Shown: piece after piece, positions 11,478 through 22,019 of the stretch
How positions within the stretch are numbered: position 1 is the first letter of the stretch
Layout of the letters: each line of letters begins with the position of its first letter
Source of the DNA: Emiliania huxleyi CCMP1516
Lineage: Eukaryota; Haptophyta; Isochrysidales; Noelaerhabdaceae
NCBI RefSeq assembly: GCF_000372725.1
Contig: NW_005201092.1
Coordinates: 534,698-598,697 of the forward strand
Length of the DNA stretch: 64,000 bases
Reading direction: 5' to 3'
Made by a program: the position numbers and the translations under genes
The notes under the pieces: generated by a model
Database searches by the model: none
Told to the model about the DNA's origin: nothing
The model's input: the letters and a program-made list of their open reading frames with translations, nothing else

Positions 11478-12690
11478 GAGGTTCACGAGAGTTGAACTCT
11501 ACCCAGCTGCCGAGGTGGGCAGATAGCGGCGTAGCCAGAAAGAGTGTAACCGAGGGCGGCTGATCGTGCTTGACTGTAGCAGAGTGTAAACAAGGCCAAC
11601 CTCGGCACGGCCACACTCGGCCACACTCTACCACGCACCCCGACCCCGAGATGAGCCCTTCCCACCTGGCACTCGATGTGACTGAGTGTGGCAGAGTCCG
11701 TGCAGTCAGAGGGTGCCTTCGTTCGGCATCGAAGAGTGTTCATGAGCACGGCCGACTGTGCCCGACTGTGGCCGAGTATTACTGAGGGCGGAAGATAGCA
11801 GCAGAGTGCAGCAGAGTGCAGCAGAGTGCAGCAGAGTGCAGCAGAGTGCGGCTGAGTGCGGCTGAGTGCGGCTGAGTCTGGCGGATAGTCCTGGACCACG
11901 CAGCACGGATGGAGCCGCCGGGCGCAGCAGGCCATCGAGCCACCGCACGGAGGCGCGGGCCGCGTCTCCCCGCCAGCCCTCTTGTTCGAGTCTCGCACCC
12001 ACCGTGCCGGCGGCCCGGCGGCCGCCGCGCCTGCCGCCTCCTTCCCGAATGCACAGCCCCCGGCTCGCGCCGGGCCGCTCTCCGCGACCAGTCAGAGCAG
12101 CCTGTCCTACTCGGTCACGCGACGACAGCGGCACGCGAGCGCGGCCCTCGCCACGGCCGCGACAATACAAGAGCTGGCCAAAGGCTGCGCGGCAGCGGCG
12201 AGACGCACATCGCAGCGGCCGAGGCAGCGCGCACCCGCCGAGCGTAGACTGCCTACACGCAGGCCGTGCATGTGAGCTCTCCAACGTACGCGCCGTGCGG
12301 CACGACCAAAGACCTACGCCTATCCGGCGAGACAAAAGAGCACCGACGGCGACGCCACACATCCGTGAAGGTGTTTAGGTGCACGTCGGCCTCTCGTGCC
12401 GTGCGCAGGAAGAGAGAGGCGCTGCCAGAAGCTCGTGACGCGGCGAAGTGGTAGAAAGATCGTCGGGGAGCGCCAGCGCTGGCTAAAAGCCCGACGAAGC
12501 TGTGCGGCGTCGCTCTCGGCGAGCATATAAAAAACAAATAGAGGAGTATACTAGTGGGGCCACGGCCCAAACGAGCGAAACCGCTGGAAGCGGCGCAGCT
12601 CCAGGGCGCTCACGTGGCCAACAATCTTCATGACTGTGGCGAGCTCCTCAACGCTATGCGTGAAGGCCCGCCCTTGGGCGAAGAGCTGAT
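11478..12690 (+). repeat. Left inverted arm of the Harbinger element
   Basis: Carries the terminal repeat, a tandem array of AGCAGAGTGC decamers (about 11805-11880), the long arm matching 14615-15190, and the transposase 3' end, which is duplicated in inverted orientation at 13975-14125. Confidence 0.75.
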
Positions 12691-13484
12691 GCCGCTTCAC
12701 GTAGCGCACCACATTCTCAACCCGGTTCCGAATACGCTCATGAGCGCGATTAAAGCGCCTCTTATCGATGCGTCGTCCGGGACCGTTCATCTGGTTCTTC
12801 TTGAACTTGGTGAGGATGCCACGGCAGCCAACGTAGCCGAGATCTCCCAGCCAGCGCTCACCGTGTCGGAACCGGTGCTGACGGCGTGTCCTGCGCCAGA
12901 TTGTGGCGTCAGAATCAGACCCCAGGTGTGGGCCTGTCCACAAGACAATTGCACCAAGAAAGGTGATGCCAAGCTGCCACTTGTACACGTGCCTTTGGGG
13001 ATCAGGGCAGAGGGAGGGTAAGCAGGCTGGGAGCAGTCAGTTACTGCAGCAGGAGCTCTCCGGAAGGCAGAGGGCAGACAGATTGGCAGTCCTATGATAG
13101 TGAATTGTAGGCCTAGAGCAGATATCGTAGGAACCTCTTGTATTTGTGCGCATAGAGCAGTGTCGCTTCCGCCCAGCGGGATGGCTCCGTCACGTAGATG
13201 GGCAAGGTGTCCACCACGCTCGTGTACATTGTATCGAAAAAGGGCGCGTGGTTGTATGGATCGTAGCGATCCTGGCTTCGCACCTCGTTCAAATTAGCAG
13301 CAAATGCCTCGGCTACCGGCACCACCTCAGCGTACCACGTTGCATCACTGACACCGTTCCAGTTGCCTGGAATATTGCCATTGCCGACGAGCGACCACTC
13401 CTCCTCCCGGCCGATATGGAGCGCGAGGTGAATCCACATGAAATAACAGTACAGGTAAACGAGCCGAAATGGCGAGGCGCCCAC
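12551..13484 (-). CDS. DDE_Tnp_4 (Harbinger-like) transposase, split by an intron or broken
   Basis: The upstream segment (13484-13113) contains NGVSDATWY, a first-Asp candidate in SVVDTLPIYV, and HKYKRF. The downstream segment (12988-12551) contains VQ/WQLGITFLGAI, GPHLGSDSDATIW, the second Asp in GDLGYVGCRG and the Glu in RNRVENVVRYVK. The order and spacing fit the DDE_Tnp_4 catalytic core that cuts and joins transposon ends. About 125 bp between the segments contains stops and would have to be an intron (KYKRF...YKWQLG) or a decayed joint. The N-terminus and a partner Myb-like ORF were not found. Confidence 0.7.
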
Positions 13485-14159
13485 TTGTGTTCATATTACG
13501 TGCCGATTGCGCGCGCGCTTTTGGCCCAAAACGCATATTTGAGATCGTAAGTATTTTTCAACGCCGCCGGAAGTCGTCATGCGTGGGTCATCTGCAATGA
13601 GAATGATTGGGAGATGTGAGCTTCATGGAGGCTCGACGTTGGGGCACTAGCTGCCTAATTAATGAGGTGGTGCGGCGTCTGCCGGTCTGCGAATGCTCTG
13701 GAGCATAGAATGCCAGCTGCAACCCGCGCGACTTTGGCCTTTGTTTGCGCGTGGGGCGCGATGCTAACGCTACAGTCGAGTATCGGCTCGTGGAGCTCGA
13801 GCGGAGGGAGGCTGGAGGACGTTGGGCGTCGTGAGAACTGAACGGGGAGGGGGGGTCTGGCGTGGATGGAGGAGTTCACTTTTATATATCACCTGGTTAT
13901 AGCACCATGCTTGGACAAACTGAGAATAGGCTCAGTCTGTTCACGCTTGGACAGAAAGAGAAAATGAAAAATAGGCATGGCCTCTTCGCCCAGGGGCGGG
14001 CCGCCTTCAGATTCACGCATAGCGTTGAGGAGCTTGCCACAGTTGAGGAAGATTGTTGGCCACGTGAGCGCCCTGGAGCTGCGCCGCTTCCAGCGGTTTC
14101 GCTCATTTGGGCCGTGGCCGCACTAGGCATTCGAGGTTATTTTTTTATGCCCCCGAGCG

Positions 14160-14418
14160 TACCGTGGTCGCAAGTTGGCGACCACGCGACCAGCTGGCCG
14201 TATGTTGGCGACCATATAGGGTTTTTGGTCGCGTGGTCGCTGGTCGTACTTTGGCGACCACTCTGGTCTCTGCCAGAGTGGTCGTGACCGTGGTCGCAAG
14301 TTGGCGACCACGCGACCAGCTGGCCGTATGTTGGCGACCATATAGGGTTTCTGGTCGCGTGGTCGCTGGTCGTATGATGGCGACCACCCACGCGACCACG
14401 TGGTCGTGACCGTGGTTC
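14160..14418. repeat. Two-copy 130-bp tandem repeat rich in TGGCGACCA palindromes
   Basis: Within the Harbinger element, a unit starting CGTGGTCGCAAGTTGGCGAC near 14162 repeats near 14291. Each unit holds many inverted TGGTCGC / GCGACCA copies, so it could form strong secondary structure or bind a transposase or host protein. Confidence 0.75.
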
Positions 14419-14614
14419 TAATTCTGTTTCTTCTTTCTCAAAACAGGCACCGAGGACTCAGACCATTTCGTCCGTCGAGGCACTTCTCCGAACAACGCTT
14501 TGTCGAGATCCGGAGATCTACCTCTGAAAAACCTCTCGACTCGTGCCCCCCAAAAGCGTAAAAAACATCTTGGAGAAGCGAATTGCGACCGTCCCTCCTC
14601 GCGCCGTGAGAGCA

Positions 14615-15475
14615 CCAGCTTCGTCGGGCTTTTAGCCAGCGCTGGCGCTCCCCGACGATCTTTCTACCACTTCGCCGCGTCACGAGCTTCTGGCAGCGCC
14701 TCTCTCTTCCTGCGCACGGCACGAGAGGCCGACGTGCACCTAAACACCTTCACGGATGCGTGGCGTCGCCGTCGGTGCTCTTTTGTCTCGCCGGATAGGC
14801 GTCGGTCTTTGGTCGTGCCGCACGGCGCGTACGTTGGAGAGCTCACATGCATGGCCTGTGTGTAGGCAGTCTACGCTCGGCGGGTGCGCGCTGCCTCGGC
14901 CGCTGCGATGTGCGTCTCGCCGCTGCCGCGCAGCCTTTGGCCAGCTCTTGTATTGTCGCGGCTTTGGCGAGGGCCGCGCTCGCGTGCCGCTGTCGTCGCG
15001 TGACCGAGTAGGACAGGCTGCTCTGACTGGTCGCGGAGAGCGGCCCGGCGCGAACCGGGGGCTGTGCATTCGGGAAGGAGGCGGCAGGCGCGGCGGCCGC
15101 CGGGCCGCCCGCACGGTGGGTGCGAGACTCGAACAAGAGGGCTGGCGGGGAGACGCGGCCCGCGCCTCCGTGCGGTGGCTCAGTGCTTCCGTGCCGGTGG
15201 ATTGTGTGTGCTGCCACGCCACTGACTGGCCGCTTCCGTCCCAACGAATTCTCTGGGTGTGACCGAGTGTGGCCGAGTTCGTGTGCTGACTGTGTGCGCA
15301 ACCGGACGACCATTTGATTCCCACCTGCACTCAACCACACTCTGCTGCACTCCTTCACTGTAACAGAGTTTGACCGATTGAGGCCGAGTGTGCTGGAGGG
15401 TGCCATCGCGTGGCAGAGCCCGCCAGAGGGCGACCGCGTCGTAAAAATGTGTAGAGTTCAACTCTCGTGAACCTC
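14615..15475 (-). repeat. Right inverted arm of the Harbinger element
   Basis: Bases 14615-15190 are the inverted copy of 11940-12510 with few mismatches; 15450-15475 is the terminal inverted repeat. The part between the arm and the terminus is diverged and carries GTGTGGCCGAG-like repeats. Confidence 0.8.
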
Positions 15476-15526
15476 TAACGGAGCTGAGAGGAAGAGCTCC
15501 ACTCTCCGCCCAATCGTCCGCAGCAG

Positions 15527-18500
15527 ATGGCTTCAGCCGCCGCCGCCGAGGAGGAGGCGACTCTCGAGGCGCTCGCGTACACGCTCATCCGCATCACGTC
15601 TCTGCTGCTGCTCGGCTACGTCTCCGCACGGCACCTCCTGCCACCCGGCGCGCAGAGCGGCATCAGCGCCTTTGTCGGCACCCTCGCGCTTCCTGCGCTG
15701 CTCTTCTCCTCCATCGCCATTCTGCAGTGGGATGCCGTCGACTGGACCATCGTGGCCGCAGTCATGCTCGCCAAGGCACTGACCCTCGCCTGCTGCGTCG
15801 GCGTCGGCGTGCTGATCACCCCTCGCCCCGCAAACGCCGGGGCCGAGATCCTCAACGGCGCCGTGCTTGCTCTCCTCGCCGTCTCTTCGGACGACCTCGG
15901 GCTCGGTCTCCCCGTGATGAGCGCGCTCTACGGCCGCGGCTCGCGCTACGTGAGCCAGCTGTTCGTCATCGTGCCGCTGCACAACCTGCTCGTCAACCCC
16001 GCCCTGCTCTCGCTCCTCGCGCTCGGCTGTGCACAGCGCTCCTCGGCCGGAGGAGGCCGCGCCGAGCTCGGCCCCATCCTGCGGGGCGTGCTGCGCGGGC
16101 TCGCCGGCAACCCGCTCGTCCTCGCCGTCCTCGCCGGCCTCGCCACCAACCTCGCAGGCGACACCACGCCCAACCTCCCACTCCACCTCGCCCTCGACCG
16201 CTCCACCACCCACTCCACCTCGGTTTCCACCTCCCGCGAGGAGAGGCGCGACCCGAGATGCGAGGAGCCTGCTCGGAACATTCTCGGAACCTTCTCGGAG
16301 CTTTCTGACAGGCGTGGCGAGGAGGGGGCACGCGCCGACGGCGCTGCCGAGGGCGCTGGCGGAGGTCTCGTCTGCGCTTGGCGCGGCTCCACCTCCGCCA
16401 CCCAGAGTGGTTCCCGCCCGCCGAGTAGAGAATAACAAGTGTGTGTGTCGTTTCTCTGGTCGTCAGGCGTCTACCCGCCCCGCCGCCAAGTGGTTTCGCC
16501 TTGCGTGCGTGTGTGATCATTCCGCTCTCTTTGCTCAGGCGACGCCTACCCCGCCACGGTGCTCGTGCTCGCGGGCATGGCCTCGGTGGGCTCCTCCCGC
16601 CCGCTGGGCTTGCACAGCCTCACGCCCCTCCAGCCACCTGCCAGGGACCCGGCTGAGGACCCTCTCCCAAGGTTGGCTCCTCCGAGCCGCTGCTGTCGGC
16701 CCGCTCGCTCGCGACTCCGGCGCCCGCCCTCGTCGTCCAAGCCCGTCGCCGGCTGTGAACGCGGCGTCTCTTCACAGCCCATCGACTGTGAGCACAGGCG
16801 CTCGCCGTCCTGCTCAAGTGCGCCGTCTTCCCGCTGGCGACGCGCACGCTCGCCCTCGCCCTCGGCCCGCTCGTGTCCGGAGCCGCGACGCCGACGGCGA
16901 CGACCCGCCTCGCCCGCTCGCCGAGGAGTGGCGCGGTCGGGCCACACACCCACAAACTCACCGGCTCTCCGTACCCCGATGGCTTCAGGAGACGCTCGAC
17001 TTTGCCTTCCTCTACGGCACTCTCGCCACCTCCAACGTCGCGCTCGTCATCGCCTCCTGCTACGAGCTCGCGCCAAAGGCCCATATCTCCCCATATCTCC
17101 CCATATCTCCCCATATCTCCTGCTACGAGCTCGCGCCAAAGGCCCGCAGCCGTGCTGTTGTGATGTAGCTCTACCACCGCAGTGTCACTGCTACTCGCCC
17201 CGTCGCCGTGCTGCTCCTGTGCTTGGACGCATCACCATTCTCACGCGGCGGAGATTGCCTCTTGTGACTTGCCTAAACCTCCGCCTGTCCCCGCGCGCAG
17301 ACCGTCGGCCTCGTCGCCGCCACCCTCTCCCTCAGCAAGCTCGTCGGCTTCCCGCCCGCCCTCGCCTCCGCTGCCTGCCTGCGGCCCGCGCTTCCCTCAC
17401 ACCTCTAGCCGTGGGTGCAGGCTTCCCGCTCCTCCTCGTGTCCGCCGCCGTCTACCAGCTCTCCTCGCCCGCCAGCGCGATCGCCGTCTCCACCAACCTC
17501 GAGCGAGCGACGCAGTTCGCCTCACTCACCCTCCGGCCTCCTCCGACCCCGCGACCCTTCCCGGACCCTTCTCCCCGAACTCTCTCCGTAGCGGCATCTC
17601 GCTCCTCTCCTGCGCCATGGTGCTCGCCGGCGGAACGCTGCAGGGCGCGTGGCGGCCACCTGCCCCCGCGGGCGTGCGCAGGCCAGGCGGCGCCGCGAGC
17701 CCAGCGGCCACGGTCGGTTCTCTTGTGCAGTTGCTCACTGCTGCTACTACAGGCAAGGCGGCGCTCCGAGCTCGACGGCGACGCTCCGGCGGGTGGGCGT
17801 GCTGGCGGTGCGCTGCAGCGCTGCTGGTCCACAGCGACGCTCAGTCTGCTGTGAACAGCGTCTCTCTTCATGCAGCCGCCGACTGCGGAACAGGCGCTGC
17901 AGCTCTGCTGGTCCACAGCGATGCTCTGCGTGAGCGCGGATCGCCTCCGCGCCGCCGCACCGGCCGAAGCGAAGGCCGTGGCTCCAGCTTCACTTCGGTA
18001 CGGACTGGACTCGCATCCCGTACCGTCTCGAAAGAATGCGCGAGTAGGTGCTCTTCGCCCTCATCTCGAGTCTGCGGTGGGCCGTCGACTCCTTCCTCGT
18101 CGCGGTCGCCGTCGCGCCGCGCCTCAGTTGCCGGGCGCAGCTGCTGGCCGCCGCTGCCGTCGCAGCCGCCGCCACGGCGCCGGTGATCGCGGCGTGGCCT
18201 GCGGTGTGGCGCGAGGCTGCGCTGCCGCAGTGGGTGCTCAGCGAGGGACACGCGTCGGCGTGCGCTGTCGCCTACCTCGCCTTCGCCCTCGCCCTCGCCG
18301 CCGCGAGCTCGCGGTCGCTCGCGCGGGCTCGCGCCGTCTCCTCTGCGAGGCGGCGGGTGGCAGTCGCCATCCACGCGACCACTGCGCTGCGGGCGGCAGG
18401 CCGCCAGTACCAGCAGCAGGAGGACGAGCCGCAGCAGCAGCCCGCCGACGAGTCGCCGCGCCCGAAGCCGAGCTTCCTCAAGTCCGTGAGCAATTTGGGC

Positions 18501-19268
18501 GCGGCCCTGAGCCGCAGTCTGGACACGCGGCTCGGCGAGCTGTCCTTCACTCCGGCGGACGCGGCCAGTGCTGGCGCCGCGGAGGAGCCCGCGCCGGGTC
18601 GTAAGCCGCACCAGCTGAAGCCGCACCCCGACTCCTCGACTACTACGCCGCCGCCGTCGCCGCCGACATCGCCGCCGCTGTCGCCGCCGACATCGCCGCC
18701 GCCGTCGCCGCCGATATCGCCGCCCGCGCCTGCAGAGCTCCCGAACAGCGACGGAGCGAAGCCCCCGCCGGGGAGGGGCACCTGCGTCCGCGATGACGAC
18801 GCGCTTGCGACGAGCCCGGCGGATATATCTAGCGTCGCCGCGGTGCGTGTGCAAAAGCTGATTCGCGGGCGTGTCGGCCGCCATCGTTCCTTCAAGGTGC
18901 AGCAGGCGAGTGCCGACGGCCTGGCGCTGCGGCTGAGAATGCTCACGATTCTCTCGATGGTGCGCTTCGCCGCGCAAGCGGCTGTGCTCTCGGCGACCAC
19001 CCACCCGGCCTCGACGGACTCCGGCGCCGCCCTCCTCTTCGCCTCGCTCATGCTCGTCGACGGGCAGGGCGGCATCACCTTCCTCTTATTCGGGCTCACG
19101 CCCCGTCTCAACGCAGTCGGCCCCCTGCTACAAAAGTGCTTGGGGCGCCTGCACGCGGTGAATCCGTACAGCTCTCGCATGAGCTCTCGCTCCTGCTCGG
19201 CGGAGCTGCCCAGTGACGTCCGGAGGAGGGCGAAGGTGACGGCGCGTCGCTCGATGCTTTATGCTTAG
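15527..19268 (+). CDS. GPR155-like membrane protein with PIN/auxin-efflux-type transporter domain
   Basis: Multi-exon gene starting at ATG 15527 (MASAAAAEEEATLEALAYTL), about 50 bp after the Harbinger element. Exon 1 (to 16157) has about five hydrophobic helices of a Mem_trans (PF03547) transporter, with LNGAVLALLAVSSDDLGLGL and SQLFVIVPLHNLLVNPALLS. Later exons read AYPATVLVLAGMASVG, ALAVLLKCAVFPLATRTL (16798), LDFAFLYGTLATSNVALVIA (16989-17078), TVGLVAATLSLSKLV|GFPLLLVSAAVYQL (17301-17346 / 17421) and a last exon from 18048. The last exon has further helices, a proline-rich linker, an IQ-like AAVRVQKLIRGRVGRHR and a terminal LLFASLMLVDGQGGITFLLF resembling the GPR155 C-terminal membrane region. 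Some middle boundaries (17590-18047) are unresolved. Transport substrate unknown. Confidence 0.7.
17079..17300 (+). other. Intron with duplicated exon end and (CATATCTCC) repeats
   Basis: The last 28 bases of exon 4 (CTCCTGCTACGAGCTCGCGC and following) recur inside the intron. The two copies are separated by about four CATATCTCC-type units. The splice that keeps ELAPK|TVGLVAA in phase uses GC-AG. Confidence 0.6.
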
Positions 19269-19419
19269 GCCGTAGCCCAAGCCGTCAATAGCATTTGGGT
19301 CGGAAGCGACTGATGAACTGTGAGAGTCGTGGTTTTCGAAAATATCTCTCTCTCTCTCTGATGAAACCGCTCCGGGGTCAGGCAGAGATCTAGGGGCAAC
19401 GGGTACCGCGACGCGAGTC

Positions 19420-20706
19420 GTGCTAGTTGAGCCCTTGAAGGATGAGGGGGGGGAACTCCTCGGAGTTATTTTTCCGACAAGCGCCTTGGAGGTCCTCATT
19501 TTCTTCTTTCTTCGCCTGCAGGATGTGTATGCACATGTTACATTGGCCGCCCACCGCATCGGCGCCCGCCTGTCTGGCCTCTCGCCAGAGCAGCTCGTCG
19601 CCTTCATCGACGAGCAGGCGCCTCTCTGGAGCGCCGCCGCAATGCGCGTGGCGGAGGAGCACGCCGCTCGGCTCGTGGAGCAGCCCGAGTGGGTGCTCTC
19701 CGAGGTCCTCCTCTCGCCGGACCTCGCCCCGCACATCCTCGCCCAGCTTCCGACCAAGGAGCACGCCGCCAAGGGGACATGCCGCGCGTGGCGCCGCGGC
19801 TGGATAGAGACGCTGAAGAAGCGCGAGAGGCCGCGCCTGGTCGTGTTCTGCGGCTACGACGGCGAGGGCGAGTTTGTCAACTCGCTAGAGCGGTACGACC
19901 CGTCCACCAATCAGTGGGGGGAGGAGGCTGTGGCCCCGATGCCGACGGCACGAAACTATTTCCGCACGGCGGTGCTCGACGGTAAGCCGTACGCTGTGGG
20001 CGGCGAGAATAACGACGAAGGCTGCCTCAGCTCGGTGGAGCGGTACATCCGGCTGCCAATGCGTGGGAGGCGGTGGCGCCGATGGCGACGGCTCGGCAAA
20101 ATCACGCCGTGGCGGTGCTCGACGGCAAGCTGTACGCGGTGGGAGGCTGCATCGACGACGAAAACCTCAGCTCGGTAGAGCGGTACGATCCCGCGACGAA
20201 TGCGTGGGAGGCGGTGGCGCCGATGGGGACGGCGCGGAGTGACCATGGCGTGGCGATGCTCGACGGCAAGCTGTACGCTGTGGGCGGATTCGATGGTGGC
20301 CGCCTCAGCTCGGTCGAACGGTACGATCCGGCGGCGAACGCGTGGGAGGAGGTGGCGCCGATGGCGGAGTCGCGGGACGAAGCTCGCAGTTTCGGTGCTC
20401 GACGGCAAGCTGTACGCTGTGGGCGGGTGGGATGCCATTTACAATCGCCTCAGCTCGGTGGAGCGGTACGACCCTACGTTGGATGCATGGGAGGCAGTGG
20501 CGCCGATGGCGACGACGCGGTACAGTCACGTCGTGGCGGTGCTGGATGGCAGGTTGTACGCTGTGGGAGGCTTCAACGACGGCGACGGCGACTTCGGCAC
20601 GGTCGAGCAGTACGACCCGGCCGAGAATGTGTGGGAGGCGGTGGCGCCGATGGCGACGGCGCGAGGCGCTTCTATCGCGCGGAGTCTTGATGAATGTAGT
20701 GCCTAG
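19420..20706 (+). CDS. F-box-like/kelch-repeat protein with two frameshifts
   Basis: An F-box-like segment (LLSPDLAPHILAQLPTKEHA then CRAWRRGW) is followed by about six kelch units (LERYDPSTNQW, VLDGKLYAVGG, WEAVAPM). It would act as a substrate adaptor in an SCF-type ubiquitin ligase, the beta-propeller binding the target; this is inferred from the family. The reading frame breaks twice: one base is missing near 20049 (expected RYD, seen RYI) and one base is extra near 20375 (MAESR|TKLAV). The start is uncertain; the most upstream in-frame start is non-ATG, and an AG acceptor lies just before 19522. Either draft errors or a pseudogene. Confidence 0.7.
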
Positions 20707-20919
20707 TGCGGTCAGGTTTGACGTAGCCTGGCGTTTGTGCCCCGTTTCGCGTTTGTGCCGTGGGTGAGCATTTGACACGTCGACGAGTCCCTCAGTACGG
20801 CTTTATACGCAGCCAGACGCACGCTAGGACTCGCGCAGTGCGCGGCCAGACCATGCAGCCATGCTTCATGTGCAAGGTGTCGGGTGTGGGTCGCAAACAA
20901 GCTCGTCCGATATTCCTCT

Positions 20920-21597
20920 TCACCTGAGCACGGCGTGGACCTCTATGATCACGCCCTCCGGATCGAGAAAAAAGATCTGGTGCCAGTCGCGAGCGAACCG
21001 CGTGCCGTAGTCGGCGTACTGGACGCCGTGCGCGTCGAGGTGGCGCTTGAAGGCGTCGATGTCATCGGTGCGGAAGGCGATGTGGCCTATCGGGCCGACG
21101 CCGATCGGGTTGATGGCCTCACCGCTGCGGAAGGCGACGCCGAGGTCTCGCGTAGCGAGGTGCATCTGCATGTGGCCGTCCGTCGTGAAGCTGATGGGCA
21201 CGTCCGAGCCGGCGCCCGCGGCAGTCATGCCTGTCCGCGGAAACATCTCGATCGGCATCTCATCCATGCGCAGCACATCCCTGTAGAACTCGAGCAGGCC
21301 TGTCACCTCGCGACTCACGACGTTGATGTGGTGCAGCTTGGGCGGTGCGAAGGCATCGCTCGCGTGACGCTCCGAGCGCAAATCGGGATTTGCCGCGACG
21401 AGCGTTTTAAGCTCGTCCTCGAGGCCATCTCGGCTCTCGCGCAGTTCCGGGTGCGCAGTCTCAAGGCTGCGCAGCTGCTGCTTGACCGATGCGAGCTGCT
21501 CCCGGAGGCGGGCGTGCGCCAGCGCTGCGCCGCTGCTTGTGCACAGGTGGCGGCCTCTCGCACTCCCGCCGCAACCGACGCGCAGTAGCGCCCTCAT
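20920..21597 (-). CDS. Glyoxalase/VOC-fold protein with coiled-coil N-terminus
   Basis: A 225-residue ORF from ATG (MRALLRVGCGGSARGRHLCT), a basic, Ser-rich leader typical of mitochondrial or plastid targeting. Residues about 35-75 are helical and charged (LREQLASVKQQLRSLETAHP). Then comes one vicinal-oxygen-chelate domain: KLHHINVVSREVTGLLEFYR at the start, GPIGHIAFRTDDIDAF in the middle and EGVIIEVHAVLR at the C-terminus. The His and Glu positions fit metal ligands of glyoxalase/dioxygenase-type enzymes. The substrate cannot be deduced. Confidence 0.8.
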   Translation of the reverse strand: MRALLRVGCGGSARGRHLCTSSGAALAHARLREQLASVKQQLRSLETAHPELRESRDGLEDELKTLVAANPDLRSERHASDAFAPPKLHHINVVSREVTGLLEFYRDVLRMDEMPIEMFPRTGMTAAGAGSDVPISFTTDGHMQMHLATRDLGVAFRSGEAINPIGVGPIGHIAFRTDDIDAFKRHLDAHGVQYADYGTRFARDWHQIFFLDPEGVIIEVHAVLR

Positions 21598-22019
21598 CGT
21601 CGTTGTCGGCGTCGCACGTTGTCGGTAGCCGACTTGCACAGCCTCTTCCTCTCGCCAGGTCGTGCCGCTCCACCGCTCCACCGCCACTGTCTCGCCAGGC
21701 GGCACGCAAAAAAGAAGAAATACTCCACGAGAAAATAGGCACCGGCCCTGCGCGCACCACTCCCTTTGTTCTCTTCTCATAAAATCGGAGGGTCGGCCCA
21801 CGGGGGGACTTCGTGAACTGAAGCGACCTAACGATTTATCGATTTTATGTATTATGAGTGGCAGCAAAGGGAGTGGGCGCGCACTGGCACTAACACGCGA
21901 CTCCTGCGAGGAAACGAAACATCTAGTTGAAATTGGAGAGAAGGGGGCTTTTCCTCTTTCTTTCTAAACAACGAAGGACTCGATCTCTCAAAAGACAGCT
22001 CACGCGGCTCCGTTGGGGC

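Larger units (their letters stand above)
11478..15475. mobile_element. PIF/Harbinger-type DNA transposon with long inverted repeats
   Basis: The termini are inverted copies of GAGGTTCACGAGAGTTGAAC, flanked by a TAA duplication at 11475-11477 and 15476-15478. That is the 3-bp TWA signature of PIF/Harbinger elements. Long subterminal inverted repeats match between about 11940-12510 and 14615-15190, and a further inverted segment matches 12556-12690 to 13975-14125. A DDE_Tnp_4-type transposase lies inside on the minus strand. Total length 3,998 bp. The clean TSD and intact ends suggest fairly recent insertion. Confidence 0.85.

Noticed and set aside
15533-16438. 301-residue minus-strand ORF
   Set aside because: Antisense of transporter exon 1; very high Glu/Gly/Ala content from GC skew.
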